Shown one piece after another: positions 37,631-46,448 of a DNA stretch of 64,000 nt. Numbering within the stretch: position 1 is the first letter of the stretch; the number at the start of each line of letters is the position of its first letter. Made by a program: the position numbers and the translations under genes. Origin of the DNA: Alteromonas sp. LOR (GTDB lineage Bacteria > Pseudomonadota > Gammaproteobacteria > Enterobacterales > Alteromonadaceae); the NCBI RefSeq assembly GCF_000753865.1, contig NZ_JQFW01000001.1, positions 1 through 64,000 on the forward strand. The letters run 5' to 3'. The notes beneath the pieces were generated by a model. The model did not search any database. It had not been told where the DNA came from and worked only from the letters and a program-made list of their open reading frames with translations.

Positions 37631-39697
37631 ATGGCTTCAGGTTATGCAATTTCAGCGCTATCTCTAAGCGTTGCATCAATACTATACGCGTCACCCACTT
37701 TTGCACTTGACGACCCAGCAGAAGGCGATATCGAACACATACGCGTGAACGGTGATATGTCTCAGAAAAGTGGCGAATTTGTGTCGGCATCCCAAGGCTG
37801 GGTTTCAGGCGATACGTTACTTGAGCGCCCCATGTTGCGCACGGGCGAAATGCTTGAATTCATACCTGGCATGATGGTGACTCAGCACAGCGGCTCGGGC
37901 AAAGCGAATCAGTATTTTTTGCGAGGTTTTAACTTAGACCACGGCACCGACTTTACTGTTAGCGTTGACGGCATGCCTATCAATATGCGTAGCCATGGTC
38001 ACGGGCAAGGCTACAGCGACCTTAACTTTGTGATCCCCGAAATGGTGGATAACTTGAGTTACTTTAAAGGCACCTACTATGCCAATATTGGCGACTTCTC
38101 TAGTGCCGGTGGTGCATTTTTCAATTTAAAAGATTCTCTTGACGACAATCGTCTATTTTTCACCCTTGGTGAATACGGCTATCAGCGACTTGCAACACTC
38201 AACCATGCCGACATTGGCGAAGGTAAGGCTATTGCCGCGTTTGAGTACCAGACATACGACGGACCATGGACCGATATCAACGAAGATGTGCGAAAAAAGA
38301 ATGCCAACATTCGCTATATTACGCCCTTGTTCGACGGTGAGTTAACGGTAACGGGAATGGCATACGACAACAGCTGGAACGGGGCCGACCAAGTACCTGC
38401 CCGCGCTATTGAAAGCGGCCTCATCGACCGCCTTGGCTCTATTGACACCGACGTTGGTGGAGAGTCTTCACGCTATTCACTGTCGGCAAACTATACCAGC
38501 GATGGCATTAATGCCTCGTTTTATGCCATTGATACTGATTTGACGCTTTTTTCTAACTTTACCTATTTCTTAGATAACCCAGAAACGGGAGACCAGTTCG
38601 AACAAGCAGACGATCGGCAAATTTATGGTGGCGAAATATTTACCACGGTACCACTGGCGGTAACCGATGGCAGTACCATTACCATGGGCGCTCAATGGCG
38701 CTTCGACGATATTGAGAATGTAGGCCTTTATCGCACACAGAATTTGCAACGTGTAGGCACGATTAGAGAAGACGCCATAAAAAGCAGTAGCTATTCCTTA
38801 TTTGCACAGTCAAACATACTGCTTTCAGACGCCCTTAGCCTATCTCTCGGTGGTCGTTACGATTACTTAGATGTGGATGTTACAAGCGACCTTGCGGCAA
38901 ATAGCGGTGAAAAAAGTGATGGCCTATTCACGCTAAAAGCAGCGCTAAAATACGCCGTTACCGACGACATCACAGCGTTTGCTAACATTGGCCAAGGCTT
39001 TCATTCTAATGACGCCCGCGGTGCAACCATTACCATCGACCCTGTCAGTTCAGAGCCAACACCGGCATCACCATTATTGGTCAAATCGTTAGGTTATGAG
39101 ACAGGTATTAACTATACAGACGGAAGAACCTTCAATGTATCTGCCGCATTATGGCGATTAGAGCTAGACAGTGAATTGCTGTATGTAGGCGATGCAGGCT
39201 TTACCGAGCCAAGCCGTCCATCTGAGCGCCACGGTATTGAGATAAGCGCGTACTACTGGATAAACCACCACCTTACCACCGATATTGAAGCTGCCTACAC
39301 CAATGCCCGCTTCAGCGATAGGGTTGAGGGTGAAGGACGTCATATTGATGGCACCGTTCCCGGCGTGGTTAGCGCAGGGGCGACCTACTATCAAAATAGC
39401 GACCAATTGGGAATGAGCTATACACTTCGCGCTCGCTACTTAAGCTCGCGAACGGTAGAAAGCTTTGATGAAGTTTCTCCGCCAGCAACGTTTTTACTCA
39501 ACGCCCAAGTTGCCTACCGCCAGCCCACGTGGGATGTCACCCTTGAAGTGTTAAACGCACTGGATAGCGACGATCACGATATTGACTATTTCTATGCATC
39601 ACGGCTACCTGGCGAACCTGAAGAAGGCATTGAAGATTTGCATTATCACCCCGTAGAGCCTCGCAACGTGCGCGTTACGTTCTCTTTGCGGTATTAG
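37631..39697 (+). CDS. TonB-dependent outer-membrane receptor
   Basis: 688 aa from the ATG at 37631 with AAGGAT upstream; a GTG at 37532 would add a 33-residue leader before the signal peptide. Signal peptide ends near PTFA. The plug domain (about 45-170) has LRTGEMLEFIPGMMVTQHSGSGKANQYFLRGFNLDHGTDF and DNLSYFKGTYYANIGDFSSAGGAFF; the 22-strand barrel ends in VRVTFSLRY, with the C-terminal aromatic recognised by the Bam machinery. Ligand unknown: it is not obviously a siderophore type and carries His-containing SHGHGQGYSD. Ends at a strong terminator, so it is monocistronic. Confidence 0.9.
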   Translation: MASGYAISALSLSVASILYASPTFALDDPAEGDIEHIRVNGDMSQKSGEFVSASQGWVSGDTLLERPMLRTGEMLEFIPGMMVTQHSGSGKANQYFLRGFNLDHGTDFTVSVDGMPINMRSHGHGQGYSDLNFVIPEMVDNLSYFKGTYYANIGDFSSAGGAFFNLKDSLDDNRLFFTLGEYGYQRLATLNHADIGEGKAIAAFEYQTYDGPWTDINEDVRKKNANIRYITPLFDGELTVTGMAYDNSWNGADQVPARAIESGLIDRLGSIDTDVGGESSRYSLSANYTSDGINASFYAIDTDLTLFSNFTYFLDNPETGDQFEQADDRQIYGGEIFTTVPLAVTDGSTITMGAQWRFDDIENVGLYRTQNLQRVGTIREDAIKSSSYSLFAQSNILLSDALSLSLGGRYDYLDVDVTSDLAANSGEKSDGLFTLKAALKYAVTDDITAFANIGQGFHSNDARGATITIDPVSSEPTPASPLLVKSLGYETGINYTDGRTFNVSAALWRLELDSELLYVGDAGFTEPSRPSERHGIEISAYYWINHHLTTDIEAAYTNARFSDRVEGEGRHIDGTVPGVVSAGATYYQNSDQLGMSYTLRARYLSSRTVESFDEVSPPATFLLNAQVAYRQPTWDVTLEVLNALDSDDHDIDYFYASRLPGEPEEGIEDLHYHPVEPRNVRVTFSLRY

Positions 39698-39706
39698 AAG
39701 CTCATG

Positions 39707-39748
39707 GCTAAAAGCTAGAGCCTAAAAGCTAGAATCTAAAAGATAGGA
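39707..39748. repeat. three 14-bp tandem repeats after the TonB receptor gene
   Basis: GCTAAAAGCTAGAG, CCTAAAAGCTAGAA and TCTAAAAGATAGGA follow one another between the receptor stop codon and its terminator. Non-coding, probably slippage-derived. Confidence 0.7.
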
Positions 39749-39781
39749 CAGGAAGCGCATTTGTGCGCTTCCTGCTTTTTT
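39749..39781 (+). terminator. rho-independent terminator of the TonB receptor gene
   Basis: CAGGAAGCGCA-TTTG-TGCGCTTCCTG, perfect 11-bp stem, then CTTTTTT. Confidence 0.9.
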
Positions 39782-39935
39782 ATCCCTCTTATTTTCCTAT
39801 TAAAAGCCCTCTTAAAACGGAAAACACTCCCCCGCTCTCTCACTCACATTAATTATTTGTTAATATGCTTTTTAAACGTGACTGAACCACGTACTCTCAC
39901 TGGCTTCAGAAGTTAATTATTAGAATAGGCTAGCT

Positions 39936-40583
39936 ATGAAATGGATATGTCATAACGGCGTTTTAGCCTTAATTTGGGCTGCTTTGAGCACTGCCTCATG
40001 GGCTACGATAGCCGCAAGTGCTAACGTAAGTGCTAACGCAAATGTTAACGAAAGTGCTGTGGCTCATGCTGAAACCGTCTCGTCGACTCAGTATGCTGAG
40101 CCGACTGAGCCATTAGCGCTTAGTGGTGCAACGGTGAGAAAACGCTTTTTCTTTAGTGTGTATAAAATTAGCCACTTTATGGCTTGGCCTCAAGAAACTT
40201 CCGAAAACCCTGATGAACTCATCAAACTTATTTCTTCTGGGCAGCTCTCACAGCGGGTAGAAATAGAGTTTCTGCGAGATGTCTCTCGCGAACAAGTTGA
40301 AGAGGCGTTAATGGACGGCATAGAGCGCAATAACCCTGATGTCGACTTGAGCAACATAAAGACCGAAATAATGCGATTATCAGATGGTTTTGATAACGAT
40401 ATTACTGAAAATTCGCGGTTAGTATTATCGCGTGTGAATGTGGGTAAACTTATAGTATATTTCAATGGGCGAAAAATCGTTGAAACAGATAACAGCGAGC
40501 TTACCAGAGCCCTGTGGTCAATATGGTTTGGTCAAAAGCCAATAGTAGATAATAAAGCGTTGATAGCAAATCAACTGCAATAA
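39936..40583 (+). CDS. chalcone-isomerase-like secreted protein
   Basis: 215 aa. Signal peptide (about 1-28), a short Ala/Asn/Val repeat linker, then a domain from about residue 60 with LSGATVRKRFFFSVYKISHFMAWP and RALWSIWFGQKPIVD, which I recognise as the bacterial chalcone-isomerase-like family. Plant homologues bind flavonoids or fatty acids; bacterial secreted members have no known reaction, and a lipid-binding role is possible. The RhlA-like gene starts 18 bases downstream, so the two form a likely operon. Confidence 0.75.
   Translation: MKWICHNGVLALIWAALSTASWATIAASANVSANANVNESAVAHAETVSSTQYAEPTEPLALSGATVRKRFFFSVYKISHFMAWPQETSENPDELIKLISSGQLSQRVEIEFLRDVSREQVEEALMDGIERNNPDVDLSNIKTEIMRLSDGFDNDITENSRLVLSRVNVGKLIVYFNGRKIVETDNSELTRALWSIWFGQKPIVDNKALIANQLQ
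40016..40063. repeat. 12-bp tandem repeat inside the chalcone-isomerase-like gene
   Basis: AAGTGCTAACGT, AAGTGCTAACGC, AAATGTTAACGA and a diverged fourth unit. In frame, it encodes SANV / SANA / NVNE-type linker after the signal peptide; copy number could vary between strains without frameshift. Confidence 0.7.
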
Positions 40584-40601
40584 GAGTAATGGGGCGATTG
40601 A

Positions 40602-41423
40602 GTGAAGGTTGTAAAAGGCAGTATACGTTGTAATAGATTCCTTGTTCCCTATCGTATTTATGGAGACAAACCAGACACTATTGTATGCATTAGCGGTGCA
40701 AAACAAACCATGGCAGTATGGCGAAGTTTTGTTAAGCGCTTTGTACCCTCTTTCTCTGTCGTTGTATTTGACTTGCCCGGCACCGGTCGCGCAGAAATAC
40801 TTTCAGGCGCTCCACAAGTGACTTTTGAAGAGCAGCAACAAGTACTGCTTGATGTTATTGAAGACACCGCGAAAACTGACAAAGTGGTACTTGCAGCAGC
40901 GTCATGGGGCACTATATTAGCAGCATACATTGCAGCAAAGTACCCCACTAAAATTGAAAAAATGATATTGGGAAGCTTTGGTGTATCTACCAACGACACT
41001 ATTTTAGAGCTTATTCACCGCGGACAATCGGCATTTAAAACCGGTGATGTTGAAAACATTGCACCTTTGATGATTGAGTGTTTTGGTCAATATATTCCTG
41101 AGTCGCAGAAGCAACAAATGATCAGCCAATTTTCAAATATGGATGAGAAAGAATTGCTTAATTTCTACGAGCACTGCGAGTTTGTAAAAACCAGTCGAGA
41201 CATTAGTAAGCTAATTAACTTACGTGAAATTGAAGCAAAGACCCTTGTTATTTGCGGTGAGCATGACACCATTTTAGACCACGAAGGTATTCGTGCGGCA
41301 GTGACTAAAATTCCCAATTGCGTGTATAAGCTCGTACCGGATACTGGCCACTTCTTGCATTGGGAAAAACCATCAATTCTAGACACTTACAGTAACTTTC
41401 TTCACTCTACAGAAAGTGCGTAA
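40602..41423 (+). CDS. RhlA-like alpha/beta hydrolase-fold acyltransferase
   Basis: 273 aa from GTG 40602. The catalytic triad is Ser101 (AAASWGT), Asp222 (GEHDT) and His250 (DTGHFLHWE). The nucleophile elbow is A-x-S-x-G, not G-x-S-x-G. From memory, Pseudomonas RhlA has SASWGG, a triad at 102/223/251, VVLFDLPFAG and GTGHFLDLE, so spacing and motifs agree nearly residue for residue. RhlA joins two 3-hydroxyacyl units into the lipid part of rhamnolipids. No RhlB-type rhamnosyltransferase is nearby, so the product could be a free hydroxyalkanoyloxy-alkanoate. An ordinary esterase remains possible. Confidence 0.72.
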   Translation: MKVVKGSIRCNRFLVPYRIYGDKPDTIVCISGAKQTMAVWRSFVKRFVPSFSVVVFDLPGTGRAEILSGAPQVTFEEQQQVLLDVIEDTAKTDKVVLAAASWGTILAAYIAAKYPTKIEKMILGSFGVSTNDTILELIHRGQSAFKTGDVENIAPLMIECFGQYIPESQKQQMISQFSNMDEKELLNFYEHCEFVKTSRDISKLINLREIEAKTLVICGEHDTILDHEGIRAAVTKIPNCVYKLVPDTGHFLHWEKPSILDTYSNFLHSTESA

Positions 41424-41729
41424 AACCTAAAATAATTAAAGTCGAAGCCTCGGGGTCACTTAACTTCAGGGCTTACGCCTTTTTTACTTGGTGTTTGTTA
41501 CCACCGCTGCGCTCATCTCTCGACACTGAACCCTCAACAAATTCTTGATTCACAGAACAAGTAAATCGTGATAACCCCTGCGTTCACCGCAGCCTCATTG
41601 ACTGTTCAATTTATACGCTACAGTATAAGAGCATCAAAACAGTGAAAAGCTATCTCGAAAATTTCTAATAAGACATCTAAGCGAGAAGTCGCCATAAACA
41701 ATAAGATCAAAAACGATAAGGGAACACTC
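41424..41729. other. intergenic region upstream of the M14 peptidase gene
   Basis: 306 bases. A weak hairpin (AAGCC/GGCTT) followed by CGCCTTTTTT near 41445-41485 might end the RhlA-like transcript. No clear promoter elements beyond AT-rich TATAAG near 41624. Confidence 0.4.
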
Positions 41730-44609
41730 ATGCAATCCATCACAAAGTGGTTCACGCTATTGCTAGGGCTGGCCGTTATGCCCGCTTACTCAGCAATATT
41801 AATGAAACCAATTAACGACCCAGATTTAGCGTATTCTGGCGAGTTACTTTCTGGCACTAATAATCAGCAAATAACCCATCCCGATACCTTGCTCGGCTTT
41901 CCCATTGGCTCTCGCGTTGCCGACCCAGCGCAAATACACAGCGCAGTCATGCACTGGGCTGAGCAAAGCGATAGATTACACGTAGTCGAGTATGCGCGCA
42001 CTCATGAAGGTCGCCCACTGATTGCCGCGTTTATATCAACACCGGCGTTACTCAGTGAGCTTGATACTATTAAAAGTAATATCGATAAGCTTGCTAACCC
42101 TTTAAATACCAGCGATAGCCAAGCCAGCAACATCATCGATTCACTGCCCGCCGTTGCCTGGATGGCATACTCTATTCACGGCAATGAAACATCAGGCGCA
42201 GATGCAGCGTTAACCGCTATCTATCATCTGATTGCTAGCGAAGACAAAGACGTGGAAGCGCTGCTTGATGATATGGTGGTTGTTATCGACCCCATGATGA
42301 ACCCTGACGGCCGCGCTCGATTTGCCAAATCATTAGAGCAATATCGCGGCACGGCACCCAATGTTGACGACCAGTCGTTGTTACACCGTGGTGACTGGCC
42401 TTACGGCAGAACAAACCACTACTTTTTCGATTTAAACCGAGATTTCTTTTATCTAACGCAGCCTGAAACCGTCGGTCGCGTTGAAATGATCAATGACTGG
42501 CGGCCCCAGCTCATGATTGATGGTCATGAAATGGGAAGCCAAGACACCTATCTGATGGGCCCACCGCGCCAACCATTAAATCAAAACATTGACCCTAATT
42601 TGCAAAAATGGGCAAAAACCTTTGCCCGTGATCAGTCTGCCGCTTTTGATGAGAAAGGCTGGCGCTACTACACCGGCGAATGGTTTGAAAACTGGTACCC
42701 AGGCTATTCAAACTACTCTGAATATCGCGGCACCATGCACATTCTTTATGAGCAATCTCGTATGGCGGAAGACGGCGTGCGTCGACCTGAAGGCACCGTG
42801 CAAACCTATATCGAATCTGTGCATCATCAGTTTATATCCACCCTTGCCAACCTCAAGACGTTGGATAAAAACAGTAAAGCCATGTACCAAGATTACTGGC
42901 AGGGCCGTAAGAACAACGTTGCCTCTAAAGGAAAATTTGCTAACCGCACCTACGTGATTATGGCGAATGACAACATTGGCAGAACCGACGCACTGGTAAG
43001 CCGTTTGTTGGCTCAAGATATCAAGGTGTATATTACTGATAAAGATATAGAAGTGGACGAGGCCACCACGCATTTAGGCGACGTAAAAGAAGATGTTGTT
43101 ATTCCCAAAGGCAGTATTGTTGTGCCTAACCGCCAAGCCGAGGCGCCGTTAATTGCTGCCATCATGGAATTTGACGCAGGTGTTAACAACGCCGTATTAC
43201 TGGAAGAGCGCCAGAAAACCTTGCGTGACGGTTCATCGCTAATGTATGACACAACTGCATGGAATTTAACCATGATGTACGGTCTAGAAAGCGTCACTGT
43301 ACCAGAGCACCTTACTAGTAATATGAGCCTGTATAAGCCAAGCACCCACACCCATACATTACTTGATAATGCTATTGCATGGATGGTAGACGGTGCAGAC
43401 GATAGGTCTGTGGCCTTTGCTGCAAGGCTGATGGAACGCGGTATCCACGTTCGTTATATAGACCGCGAATCAGAGTTTGAAAACACGGTTTTCAATCGAG
43501 GCTCTATTGCGGTAACGGTCACCGATAACCCCAATACAGAAAATCTTGCAAGCCTAATAAAGCAAACTGCCGATGAGCTTATGGTGTCGGTAACCGCCAC
43601 AACAAGCGGCTTTGGTGAGGGTGAGTTACCTGAGTGGGGAGGCAAGCATTTTGATCTTCTTACTCGGCCCCAGGTGGCTATTTTAAGCCACGGCAATATG
43701 TCTAGCTATGATGTGGGCGCAACCTGGTACAGCATCGATGCTAATTTGGGCATTCGCCACAGCCAAATAGACGTTAACTCTTTAAATCGTACTGACTTGC
43801 GTCGTTACAATGTCATTGTTCTTCCCACCAGCTATGGAGCACTAGATAAATCTAAGCAGGCGCTTTTAGATGAATGGGTTAACAACGGCGGAACGCTTAT
43901 CGCTCACGGCAGAAGTGCGGCAGCGTTAGCGGGTAAAGATGGCATTGCCAAGGTGAAAACCATTGAGAATAGCTTTGAAAAGGCGCTCGATTACGATATT
44001 TCTTTAAACCGTGAATATATGGCGAGCTTAAACAAGGTAGACACCAAGGCAGCAATGGCTCATACCTTAAATGCAGACTTCGCGTTTCCATGGGACGATT
44101 TACCTAAACCGCTTAAAGAGGAAGAGCTAACCCGCCGCGATAAATGGTTAAGCCACTTTATGCCAAGTGGCGCTATGGTAGCCGGCAGAACAGACCAACA
44201 GCATTGGCTAACAGCCGGCACTCCTGAAGTACTACCATTACTTTACAGCAATCAACCGCTACTTATGTCGGCAGATAATAGCGAAGCCGTGGTTAGAGCG
44301 GGCGTATTTAGCCCAAGTCCTAACAAGAAAAAAGAGGATAGTGAGAGTAAGAAAAACGCCGATCGCTGGTTCACACTGCCACAAGATAAAGCGCTTAACG
44401 TTCGCATGAGTGGCTTACTGTGGCCAGAAGCACAGCAGCGTATTGCTAATACTGCTTACTTAACTCGCGAACGCAGTGGTAAAGGGCAAATTATTTTGTT
44501 TTCAGGCCAACCTAACTTCCGTGGCGCCGCATTAGGTACCAACAGGTTACTACTTAATGCCATTGTTTATGGTCCAGGCTTGGGTAGCCAAAAACACGTA
44601 AGCTTGTAA
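41730..44609 (+). CDS. secreted M14-family zinc carboxypeptidase
   Basis: 959 aa. Signal peptide (about 1-22). Peptidase M14 domain (about 50-380) with zinc ligands His150 and Glu153 in IHGNETSG and His266 in DGHEMGSQD, the NPDGRARF substrate region, and YEQSRM supplying the expected catalytic Glu. The C-terminal part (about 600-850) contains PQVAILSHGNMSSYDVGATW and LLDEWVNNGGTLIAHGRSAAAL, resembling a glutamine-amidotransferase-like fold often found behind such M14 domains. Probably degrades peptides in the periplasm or outside. Terminated by a long palindrome shared with the convergent gene. Confidence 0.9.
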   Translation: MQSITKWFTLLLGLAVMPAYSAILMKPINDPDLAYSGELLSGTNNQQITHPDTLLGFPIGSRVADPAQIHSAVMHWAEQSDRLHVVEYARTHEGRPLIAAFISTPALLSELDTIKSNIDKLANPLNTSDSQASNIIDSLPAVAWMAYSIHGNETSGADAALTAIYHLIASEDKDVEALLDDMVVVIDPMMNPDGRARFAKSLEQYRGTAPNVDDQSLLHRGDWPYGRTNHYFFDLNRDFFYLTQPETVGRVEMINDWRPQLMIDGHEMGSQDTYLMGPPRQPLNQNIDPNLQKWAKTFARDQSAAFDEKGWRYYTGEWFENWYPGYSNYSEYRGTMHILYEQSRMAEDGVRRPEGTVQTYIESVHHQFISTLANLKTLDKNSKAMYQDYWQGRKNNVASKGKFANRTYVIMANDNIGRTDALVSRLLAQDIKVYITDKDIEVDEATTHLGDVKEDVVIPKGSIVVPNRQAEAPLIAAIMEFDAGVNNAVLLEERQKTLRDGSSLMYDTTAWNLTMMYGLESVTVPEHLTSNMSLYKPSTHTHTLLDNAIAWMVDGADDRSVAFAARLMERGIHVRYIDRESEFENTVFNRGSIAVTVTDNPNTENLASLIKQTADELMVSVTATTSGFGEGELPEWGGKHFDLLTRPQVAILSHGNMSSYDVGATWYSIDANLGIRHSQIDVNSLNRTDLRRYNVIVLPTSYGALDKSKQALLDEWVNNGGTLIAHGRSAAALAGKDGIAKVKTIENSFEKALDYDISLNREYMASLNKVDTKAAMAHTLNADFAFPWDDLPKPLKEEELTRRDKWLSHFMPSGAMVAGRTDQQHWLTAGTPEVLPLLYSNQPLLMSADNSEAVVRAGVFSPSPNKKKEDSESKKNADRWFTLPQDKALNVRMSGLLWPEAQQRIANTAYLTRERSGKGQIILFSGQPNFRGAALGTNRLLLNAIVYGPGLGSQKHVSL

Positions 44610-44625
44610 AAGAAGTAACAGCAGT

Positions 44626-44661
44626 AAAACAGAGAGGGGCCACGTGGCCCCTCTCTGTTTT
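44626..44661. terminator. bidirectional terminator, M14 peptidase / BLUF-EAL
   Basis: A perfect 36-bp palindrome: an 18-bp arm beginning AAAACAGAGAGGGGCC and its complement, no spacer. A-rich on one side and T-rich on the other, so it works for both converging transcripts. Confidence 0.92.
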
Positions 44662-44694
44662 ATCAATATTGTAAATTATTCCACTACTGGCAAC

Positions 44695-45906
44695 CTAACC
44701 GATTTGCCTCAGCCCAGCGGGCTTTGCTAATCCATCTATGACAAAGTTAATTGCCTCTACTCCATTTAATTTTGGCCTTGCGAACAAAAACCCCTGAAAA
44801 CGCTGTGCACCTGCGTGTTGTAACCATAACCACTCATCCATGGTTTCTACACCTTCTACAATAAGCGGAATACCCATCGACTTTGCAAATTCGTACACAG
44901 CCTCAAATATGGCTTGCCTTGGGCCATTCTCATGAATGTTGGTGGTGATTTTTCGATCTAACTTTATTTTGTCTGGCAGGAAGTCGGCCAAAAGCGATAG
45001 ACCTGCGTAACCCGCACCAAAATCGTCAAGAGCAACTCTTATCCCCGTTGACCGGAGGTTTTCGATGGCATCGAAAAACGGCGACCCCTCTTTAATAATT
45101 TCAGTTTCCGTTACCTCAAGAATAAGCTGTTGCGGCCTTAAGTTATTCTCATCTGCTAATGATAGTAAATAGCTCGTTATATCTGGACTATAGGTAATGG
45201 CACCTGGACATAAGTTGACTGATAGCGCTTGGTCAGCGTTTAATAATTTTGCACCTTGCGCAATGGCTATCGCCTTGCTCTTAAGATCGAAGTCATATTT
45301 TTGATTGCCCTCTAAACTATTCAACACATCTTCAGGGAATCGACCGTCGCTACTACGCAATAGCGCCTCGTAGGAGGACACAAGGCCCCTGCGGGTATCT
45401 ACAATAGGTTGAAAAGCAAATTGAATATCAGAATTGCAATATTCAGCAATAGAGATTTCACTGAGCTTTACAGAGGCCTTAAGGTTATTTAAATCTTGAT
45501 TAGACAAACACATGCGCCACTTGCCCGTGGCAAAACCGTTGATTAATGCAAAGGTCCGGCTGTCGCGGTGAAAAGAAATATCCGGCGGGAGCCAGTAGCA
45601 GTTACTTTTTTTATCCAGTCGAAAAGTGCGCAGCGCCCAATTGCCAAAATCGCGCTTGTGAATAGCGTTATCGGTTATTTTAACGATGTTATTATGCCGA
45701 GAGTCCGTCTTAATGTGCTCGAAAAGACCAAGTATTATGTCGGCTTCCCCCTCTAGCACCTGAAAAAAGTATTCACCGTCAAACAGTAATATCCCCGTTA
45801 CATCGTTGTGTAAATTAAACGCTAAAGAATCCTTGGTGATCTCATCGAGCCCTTCGTGGTTTATTAGCGTTGACGCTCTACTTCTATACACTAGCTGTCT
45901 TAACAC
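44695..45906 (-). CDS. BLUF-EAL blue-light-regulated c-di-GMP phosphodiesterase
   Basis: 403 aa from a GTG at 45906 with AGGGG upstream. N-terminal BLUF domain (1-95) binds FAD and senses blue light: Tyr7, Asn31, Gln49 and Trp90 match AppA Tyr21, Asn45, Gln63 and Trp104 at a constant offset of 14. The C-terminal EAL domain (about 155-395) has E180-A-L and SVNLCPGAI, LEVTETEII, LDDFGAGYAGLSLL, KLDRKI, VEGVET and FQGFLFARP, so it looks catalytically intact, as in Klebsiella BlrP1. A segment of about 55 residues joins the two. The expected role is blue-light-driven loss of c-di-GMP. Confidence 0.93.
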   Translation of the reverse strand: MLRQLVYRSRASTLINHEGLDEITKDSLAFNLHNDVTGILLFDGEYFFQVLEGEADIILGLFEHIKTDSRHNNIVKITDNAIHKRDFGNWALRTFRLDKKSNCYWLPPDISFHRDSRTFALINGFATGKWRMCLSNQDLNNLKASVKLSEISIAEYCNSDIQFAFQPIVDTRRGLVSSYEALLRSSDGRFPEDVLNSLEGNQKYDFDLKSKAIAIAQGAKLLNADQALSVNLCPGAITYSPDITSYLLSLADENNLRPQQLILEVTETEIIKEGSPFFDAIENLRSTGIRVALDDFGAGYAGLSLLADFLPDKIKLDRKITTNIHENGPRQAIFEAVYEFAKSMGIPLIVEGVETMDEWLWLQHAGAQRFQGFLFARPKLNGVEAINFVIDGLAKPAGLRQIG

Positions 45907-46049
45907 AACCTACCCCTTATGGGAGACGCTTTCATTTCTCGTTGCTATCACCTGGTTGAGACACTCAAACAAACTACAACTCATAAGCTAAGTGTAGACT
46001 GCAAACTGGCTTTTTCCCACATGACAGAACGTATCGAAAACGTCCCCCC

Positions 46050-46088
46050 AAAGTGCCTATATAAAGTGCCTATATAAACTGCCCACAT
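46050..46088. repeat. three 13-bp tandem repeats
   Basis: AAAGTGCCTATAT twice without change, then the diverged AAACTGCCCACAT. Non-coding, upstream of the BLUF-EAL gene. Confidence 0.8.
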
Positions 46089-46345
46089 AAGCCGACCCAG
46101 CGTTTTTTCTCAATAACGTTTTTCATCAACGAAATAGGCGAAGCAATTGACAATATTCGGCTATCAAACGCAACTTCAGTCTATTTTGATACGCCACATC
46201 AACTCATAAAGCCCGCAGATTATGATCATGTAATGAAAAAATTGAAGACTTTCATTGCTCCGTAGGCGCCTTTCTCTACGAAAGTCTATGGTTATAAAGC
46301 GTTATTCTTACAGCGAAATCGATAGCTATAAACTATTGTTATTTT

Positions 46346-46359
46346 CTAGGGCGTGTTTA
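46346..46359. repeat. third copy of the CTAGGGCGTRTTKA motif
   Basis: CTAGGGCGTGTTTA, followed about 20-30 bases later by a GCAAACATCGATGCCCC stretch that could pair with it imperfectly. See the copies at 16900 and 24119. Confidence 0.5.
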
Positions 46360-46448
46360 CTGTCGCTGCTTAGCAAACATCGATGCCCCCTTTATAGGTA
46401 ATTTAGTTAGCCGTTCTGTTTTATTAAGCCGTAGAAGAGTGTTCCCAT

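Larger units (their letters stand above)
45907..46448. other. 542-bp intergenic region with repeats and hairpins
   Basis: Divergent promoter region between the BLUF-EAL gene and the small outer-membrane protein. No gene seen. It contains three 13-bp tandem repeats (46050-46088), a two-part hairpin GACTTTC/GAAAGTC with inner CGTAG/CTACG (46247-46286), TTGACA at 46147, and one copy of the CTAGGGCGTGTTTA motif (46346-46359). A small RNA cannot be excluded. Confidence 0.5.

Noticed and set aside
39707-46088. Short tandem repeats as a CRISPR array
   Set aside because: Units are 12-14 bp, directly abutting with no spacers, and no cas genes are present.
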